Below are positions 12,003 through 16,050 of a stretch of 16,050 bases of DNA, one piece after another. The position numbers and the translations under genes are program-made. The DNA comes from a bacterium (lineage in GTDB: Bacteria; Desulfobacterota; GWC2-55-46). The stretch lies in NCBI GenBank assembly GCA_027310325.1, contig DAIDBB010000419.1, positions 1-16,050 on the forward strand, read 5' to 3'. Under the pieces are notes generated by a model. It did no database searches, was not told the DNA's origin, and worked only from the letters and a program-made list of their open reading frames with translations. How positions within the stretch are numbered: position 1 is the stretch's first letter; the number at the start of each line of letters is the position of its first letter.

Positions 12003-13109
12003 TTGCTAAAGAGGACTCCGTTATACGAAACGCATAAGGCCCTGGGCGCGCGTATTGTCGAGTTCGCGGGCTGGGAGATGCCCGTCCAGTACTCGGGCGT
12101 AATAGAAGAGCACCTTGCGGTCCGCAATAACTGCGGGCTTTTCGACGTGAGCCACATGGGCGAGATCGAGATATCCGGAGAAGACGCCCTCGCGGCAGTC
12201 CAAAGGCTCATAACGAACGACGTGGAAAGGGTCGTCGACGGCCAGTGCCAGTATACGGCCGTCTGCTACCCGAGCGGCGGCGTCGTTGACGACTGCATCG
12301 TCTACAGGTTCGATAAAAAAAGGTTTCTCATCTGCGTAAACGCCTCCAATACCGAGAAGGCCTTCAAATGGATGCGTGAGAATGGCCAGGGGGCCGCGGC
12401 CGTAAGGGACGTAAGCGCCAGTTACGCGCAGCTCGCGCTTCAGGGCCCTTTTTCGGCAGAGGTCCTGAGGCCGCTTTTAACCATAGACCCGGAAAGCATC
12501 AGGCATTTTCATTTTGCCGTCACCCCCATAAAGGGCTACGACGCCATAATATCGAGGACCGGGTATACCGGAGAGGACGGCTTCGAGCTTTACTTCGACC
12601 CCAGGGGGGCCGTTGCTATCTGGCAGGCCATAATGGAGGCGGGGAAGAAATACGGGATACTCCCGATAGGCCTCGGCGCCAGGGACACATTGAGGCTTGA
12701 GATGGGGTACCCCCTTTACGGCCACGAGCTCTCGGAGACCATAACGCCCCTTGAAGCCGGGCTAAAGAAGTACGTGAGACTCGAAAAGCCGGACTTTATC
12801 GGCAAGGACGCCCTCGTTAAGCAGGCCTCAGGCGGGCTTGCGAGGACCCTTGTGGGGATCAAAATGTCGGACCCCGGGGTTCCGAGGGCGGGCTACGAGA
12901 TACAGAAGGCCGGGAAAAAAACCGGCTACGTAACAAGCGGCACGCTATCTCCGTCGCTTAAGCTCGGCATAGCCATGTGCCTTGTCGAGCCGGGGTTAAA
13001 GGAGCCGGGAACGGAGCTTGAATGCGTGATAAGGGATAGAAAAGCCAAGGCGGTCGTCACGAAGCTCCCCTTCTACGACAAGAAGGCAGCCGCCGGGGCC
13101 GCAAAATAA
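12003..13109 (+). CDS. gcvT: Glycine cleavage system T protein (aminomethyltransferase)
   Basis: GcvT transfers the methylene group from the aminomethyl-lipoyl H protein to tetrahydrofolate, releasing ammonia. The 368-residue sequence is full length: RTPLYETHKALGARIVEFAG opening, FDVSHMGEIEI (47-57), the conserved acidic site D96/D97 in GGVVDDCIVYR, CVNASNTEK, the SRTGYTGEDGFELY folate-site block and the GLGARDTLRLE motif. The reading frame opens with TTG at 12003; no ATG exists near this end, and the TPLYE motif sits right after it, as in relatives. Ribosome-binding sequence is weak (CGGAAC). It is first in gcvT-gcvH-gcvPA-gcvPB, behind a strong promoter and a candidate attenuator. Confidence 0.97.
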   Translation: MLKRTPLYETHKALGARIVEFAGWEMPVQYSGVIEEHLAVRNNCGLFDVSHMGEIEISGEDALAAVQRLITNDVERVVDGQCQYTAVCYPSGGVVDDCIVYRFDKKRFLICVNASNTEKAFKWMRENGQGAAAVRDVSASYAQLALQGPFSAEVLRPLLTIDPESIRHFHFAVTPIKGYDAIISRTGYTGEDGFELYFDPRGAVAIWQAIMEAGKKYGILPIGLGARDTLRLEMGYPLYGHELSETITPLEAGLKKYVRLEKPDFIGKDALVKQASGGLARTLVGIKMSDPGVPRAGYEIQKAGKKTGYVTSGTLSPSLKLGIAMCLVEPGLKEPGTELECVIRDRKAKAVVTKLPFYDKKAAAGAAK

Positions 13110-13159
13110 ATTCAGCGAAAAAGTTTTCTTGGATAATAAAAAAGGAAAGGAGACAATGT

Positions 13160-13546
13160 ATGGAGTTCCCGAAGGACCTTAAATATACGAAGGAACACGA
13201 GTGGCTCAAGGTCGAAGGAAACATAGCCACTGTCGGCATAACCGACTACGCCCAGGACTCCCTCGGAGACGTCGTCTACGTGGAACTGCCGCAGGAAGGG
13301 GGGGCGGTCACCAAGAACGAGCCTTTCGGAGTCGTCGAGTCGGTAAAGGCGGTCTCTGACCTCTACTCTCCGGTAAGCGGCAGCGTTAGCGAGGTGAACG
13401 ACGCCATTATAGACAGTCCCGAGGCGATAAACGAGGACCCGTACGGGGACGCGTGGATGATAAAGGTCGAGATTGCCAACCCGGGGGAGCTTGACGACCT
13501 CATGACAGCCGACGAATATCAGAAGTACGTCGAAGAAGAGAAATAA
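13160..13546 (+). CDS. gcvH: Glycine cleavage system H protein (lipoyl carrier)
   Basis: This small protein shuttles the aminomethyl intermediate between the P, T and L proteins on a lipoyl arm. Its 128 residues are the normal length. The lipoylated lysine is K63 in the VESVKAVSDLYSPVSG motif, and the YTKEHEWL start and the NPGELDDLMTADEY end are typical. ATG 13160 has a strong AAGGAG (13147-13152) seven nt upstream; an overlapping ATG at 13156 is out of frame. It lies 50 nt after gcvT and 15 nt before gcvPA, in one operon. Confidence 0.98.
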   Translation: MEFPKDLKYTKEHEWLKVEGNIATVGITDYAQDSLGDVVYVELPQEGGAVTKNEPFGVVESVKAVSDLYSPVSGSVSEVNDAIIDSPEAINEDPYGDAWMIKVEIANPGELDDLMTADEYQKYVEEEK

Positions 13547-13561
13547 GTCCGGAACTTTCAA

Positions 13562-14911
13562 TTGCCTTATATACCGCATACAGAAAAAGACATAGAAAAG
13601 ATCCTGAAGGGAGCCGGGGCCTCGTCGGTCGAAGACCTTCTTGGCGGACTTCCCAAGTCGATCAGGGTCAACGGCAGACTGGACCTTCCGGAGGGCCTTT
13701 CGGAGCAGGACCTCGCGCGGGTCCTTTCGAGTCTCAGCCGGAAGAACGCAACGGTCGGGGAGTATTCAAGCTTCCTCGGCGCCGGGGCGTACGACCACTA
13801 CATCCCCGCGGCCGTCAGAAGCCTGGCGTCAAGGTCGGAGTTTTTCACGGCCTACACGCCCTACCAGCCCGAGATAAGCCAGGGCACCTTGCAGGCGATA
13901 TTCGAGTACCAGACGCTCGTCTGCCAGCTTACGGCGATGGACGTCGCTAACGCCTCGCTCTATGACGGCGCCTCGGCTGTCGCCGAAGCGGTCCTCATGG
14001 CAAGGCGCATAACCGGCAGGGACAAGGTCCTTTTAAGCGGGGCGCTACATCCGGAATACCGCGAAACCGTCAAGACCTATCTGAAGGGCGCCGGCGACAA
14101 CGTCTACGATCTCCCTTTTAGCGCCGAGGCCGGCACCACGACCCCCGGTGCGATCGACGGGACTTACGAGGGCGCGGCCTGCCTGGTCGTCCAGCACCCT
14201 AACTTCTTCGGCTGCCTCGAAGACGTCGAAACACTTGCCGAGATCATACACAGGGACAAGGGGCTACTCATTGTCGTCGTAACGGAGCCGGTATCCCTTG
14301 GGCTACTTAAGCCCCCTGGCGAATCCGGGTGCGACATTGCCGTCGGCGAGAACCAGTCCTTCGGAAACTCCCTAAACTACGGCGGGCCTTATCTCGGCTT
14401 CATGGCCGTAAAGAGCGGGTTCGTCCGGCAGATGCCCGGAAGGCTCGTCGGTCAGACGACGGATAAAGACGGCAACAGGGCCTTCTGTCTTACCTTCGCC
14501 ACAAGGGAGCAGCACATAAGAAGGGAAAAGGCGACATCCAACATATGCACGAACCACGGGCTCTGCGCGCTCATGGCCTCCATTCACTTGTCCAGCCTCG
14601 GGAAGGGCGGACTTAAGGATCTCGCGCGCCTTAATCTTTCAAAGGCCGAGTACCTCAAGAAAAAGCTCATCAAGATAAAGGGCGTAAAGGCGGCGTTTAA
14701 GTCGCCCAGCTTCAACGAATTTACGATAACGCTAAACAAAAACCCCCAGCCGGTACTGAATAAACTTCTTAAAAAGGGCATAATCGGCGGCCTGGCGCTG
14801 AAGAGGTTCTACGAGGGACTCGACAGGCACATCCTTGTCTGCGCCACTGAGATGAACTCAAGGGAAGAGATCGACAATTTCGCCGCCGAGCTTTCAAAGG
14901 CAATAAAATAG
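13562..14911 (+). CDS. gcvPA: Glycine dehydrogenase (decarboxylating) subunit 1
   Basis: This is the alpha-type half of the split P protein, which decarboxylates glycine with pyridoxal phosphate after pairing with GcvPB. The 449-residue sequence has the normal length and landmarks: the YIPHTEKDI opening, FLGAGAYDHYIPAAV, FFTAYTPYQPEISQGTLQ, SLYDGASAVAEA, ENQSFGNSLNYGGPYLGF, MPGRLVGQT, TREQHIRREKATSNICTN. This half lacks the Schiff-base lysine, as expected. The start is TTG at 13562, with the conserved YIPHT motif immediately after it and only a weak GGAAC upstream; translation may be coupled to gcvH 15 nt before. Confidence 0.97.
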   Translation: MPYIPHTEKDIEKILKGAGASSVEDLLGGLPKSIRVNGRLDLPEGLSEQDLARVLSSLSRKNATVGEYSSFLGAGAYDHYIPAAVRSLASRSEFFTAYTPYQPEISQGTLQAIFEYQTLVCQLTAMDVANASLYDGASAVAEAVLMARRITGRDKVLLSGALHPEYRETVKTYLKGAGDNVYDLPFSAEAGTTTPGAIDGTYEGAACLVVQHPNFFGCLEDVETLAEIIHRDKGLLIVVVTEPVSLGLLKPPGESGCDIAVGENQSFGNSLNYGGPYLGFMAVKSGFVRQMPGRLVGQTTDKDGNRAFCLTFATREQHIRREKATSNICTNHGLCALMASIHLSSLGKGGLKDLARLNLSKAEYLKKKLIKIKGVKAAFKSPSFNEFTITLNKNPQPVLNKLLKKGIIGGLALKRFYEGLDRHILVCATEMNSREEIDNFAAELSKAIK

Positions 14912-14960
14912 ATAATTTAAAACCGCAGCAAAACAGGCTTTGCGAGAGACCATTAAAGAG

Positions 14961-16050
14961 ATGAAAGCAAACGGCACAAAAGGCCTCCTCCTTGAAGAGG
15001 CACTGATATTCGAAAAATCGTCTGAAGGCAGGATTGGCGTCGCGCCGTCCGCGTTCGACGTGCCCGCCTCGGACGTCGAAAAGGCCGTCCCCAAAAAATT
15101 CCTGAGGGGCGATATCGTTGGTTTTCCGGAGGTGGCCAAGATAGACGTCGTCCGCCACTACACGCGGCTTTCGCAGTGGAACTTCGGGGTCGATTCGGGC
15201 TTTTACCCGCTCGGCTCATGCACCATGAAGTACAACCCGAAGATTAACGAGGAGATAGCAGGGCTTCCGGGATTTTCGAACCTACATCCCTATGAGCCCG
15301 AAGAATTGACCCAGGGGGCATTAGAGCTCATGTACGATCTCGAAGACTACCTCTGCGAGATAACCGGGATGGACGCGGTCACGCTCCAGCCTTCGGCAGG
15401 GGCGCACGGAGAGCTCTGCGGGCTTCTCGTCATGTCGGCCTATTTCAAGGACAAGAAAAAACCGAGGACAAAGATAATAATCCCGGATACTGCCCACGGC
15501 ACGAACCCGGCGAGCTCTCACCTCGCTGGCTTCAAGGTCGTCCCCGTAAAAACAGAAGGGAAGGGCGTCTTGAGTGTCGAGGCCGTAAAGGCCGTGATGG
15601 ACGAAGAGACCGCGGGCGTCATGCTCACGAACCCGAATACGATAGGGCTATTTGAGGCGAACATAAAAGAGATAGCCGAAGCCGTCCACGCCAAAGGCGG
15701 GTTCCTCTACTGCGACGGCGCGAACATGAACGCGCTCATGGGGCTCGTGAAATTAGGCGACCTCGGCGTCGACGTTGTCCAGCTTAACCTCCACAAGACC
15801 TTTTCAACGCCCCACGGCGGAGGCGGCCCGGGGAGCGGCCCGGTCGGCGTAAGAAAGTCCCTGGCGCCGTACCTCCCGGTCCCCAGGATAAAAAAGGCCG
15901 GTAAAACCTACTCGCTCGACTTTAATAAGCCGAAGACCATCGGCAGGCTCAAGGCCTTTTACGGCAACTTCGCCATAATGGTCAGGGCCTATAGCTACAT
16001 AAGGCGCATGGGCGCGGAGGGTTTGAAGAGGGCCGCCGAGGCCGCTATCC
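14961..16050 (+). CDS. gcvPB: Glycine dehydrogenase (decarboxylating) subunit 2, 3'-truncated by window end
   Basis: This is the beta-type half of the split P protein. About 363 codons are visible before the window end, so roughly the last quarter is missing. Landmarks are LIFEKSSEGRIGV, FYPLGSCTMKYNPK (82-94), LQPSAGAHGE, the IPDTAHGTNPASS block, CDGANMNALMG, and the pyridoxal-phosphate lysine K279 in LNLHKTFSTPHGGGGPGSGPVG. I chose ATG 14961; a TTG at 14940 in the same frame would add seven residues, and neither has a clear ribosome site (AAAGAG abuts the ATG). It lies 49 nt after gcvPA. Frame and motifs are intact to the edge; a downstream lipoamide dehydrogenase or lipoate ligase gene cannot be judged. 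Confidence 0.96.
   Translation, partial: MKANGTKGLLLEEALIFEKSSEGRIGVAPSAFDVPASDVEKAVPKKFLRGDIVGFPEVAKIDVVRHYTRLSQWNFGVDSGFYPLGSCTMKYNPKINEEIAGLPGFSNLHPYEPEELTQGALELMYDLEDYLCEITGMDAVTLQPSAGAHGELCGLLVMSAYFKDKKKPRTKIIIPDTAHGTNPASSHLAGFKVVPVKTEGKGVLSVEAVKAVMDEETAGVMLTNPNTIGLFEANIKEIAEAVHAKGGFLYCDGANMNALMGLVKLGDLGVDVVQLNLHKTFSTPHGGGGPGSGPVGVRKSLAPYLPVPRIKKAGKTYSLDFNKPKTIGRLKAFYGNFAIMVRAYSYIRRMGAEGLKRAAEAAI

Noticed and set aside
11587..12009. Three copies of TTGCTAA (11587, 11600, 12003)
   Set aside because: Seven bases is too short to be meaningful, spacing is irregular, and one copy is the start of gcvT coding sequence.

Overview
The window reads as a stretch of bacterial chromosome with compact, GC-rich genes that use many AGG (Arg) and ATA (Ile) codons, separated by AT-richer spacers. 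The gene set, the split glycine decarboxylase (gcvPA/gcvPB) and the codon style suggest a deltaproteobacterial (Desulfobacterota) or Nitrospirota-like organism. That placement is inference; no rRNA or other marker is present. I saw no tRNA, rRNA, CRISPR array, transposase or phage gene.

Layout. 1-1101: a truncated edge repeat, a rhomboid protease (minus) with a strong promoter, two copies of a short dispersed repeat, and a good bidirectional terminator. 1102-3549: a stress/redox neighbourhood made of a DUF2249-hemerythrin protein (minus), an ArsR-type regulator followed by a DUF2892 membrane protein (minus), and a divergent thiol peroxidase, tpx (plus). 3571-6299: an aldo/keto reductase (minus), an orphan PD-(D/E)XK nuclease-like protein (plus), and an unusual fusion of a ferritin-like domain to a response-regulator receiver (plus). 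6296-9148: pyruvate kinase (minus), an MBL-fold hydrolase (plus), and a single-domain receiver protein (minus) preceded by a possible 31-codon gene. 9378-11505: a Clp1/Grc3-type polynucleotide kinase homologue followed closely by an NRAMP metal transporter (both minus). 11506-12002: about 500 bases without a large gene, holding two tandem repeat copies, hairpins and the gcv promoter/leader. 12003-16050: the glycine cleavage operon gcvT-gcvH-gcvPA-gcvPB, with gcvPB cut by the window end.

How the parts fit together. The gcv operon supplies the T, H and P proteins, which oxidise glycine to CO2, ammonia and methylene-tetrahydrofolate; the shared L protein (lipoamide dehydrogenase) is not here. 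Hemerythrin, Tpx, ArsR/DUF2892, the ferritin-like receiver fusion and NRAMP point to handling of oxygen, peroxide, sulfur or transition metals, but they lie in separate transcription units.

The least ordinary features are (i) the gcvT leader, where a good sigma70 promoter is followed by two mutually exclusive hairpins, terminator-like and anti-terminator-like, with no recognisable glycine aptamer; (ii) a dispersed repeat in three intergenic regions, with a compensatory base-pair change in its central hairpin; (iii) the ferritin-like/receiver fusion; (iv) the wHTH-like/PD-(D/E)XK protein; and (v) the bacterial Clp1/Grc3 homologue paired with NRAMP. Four genes appear to start with TTG and one with GTG.
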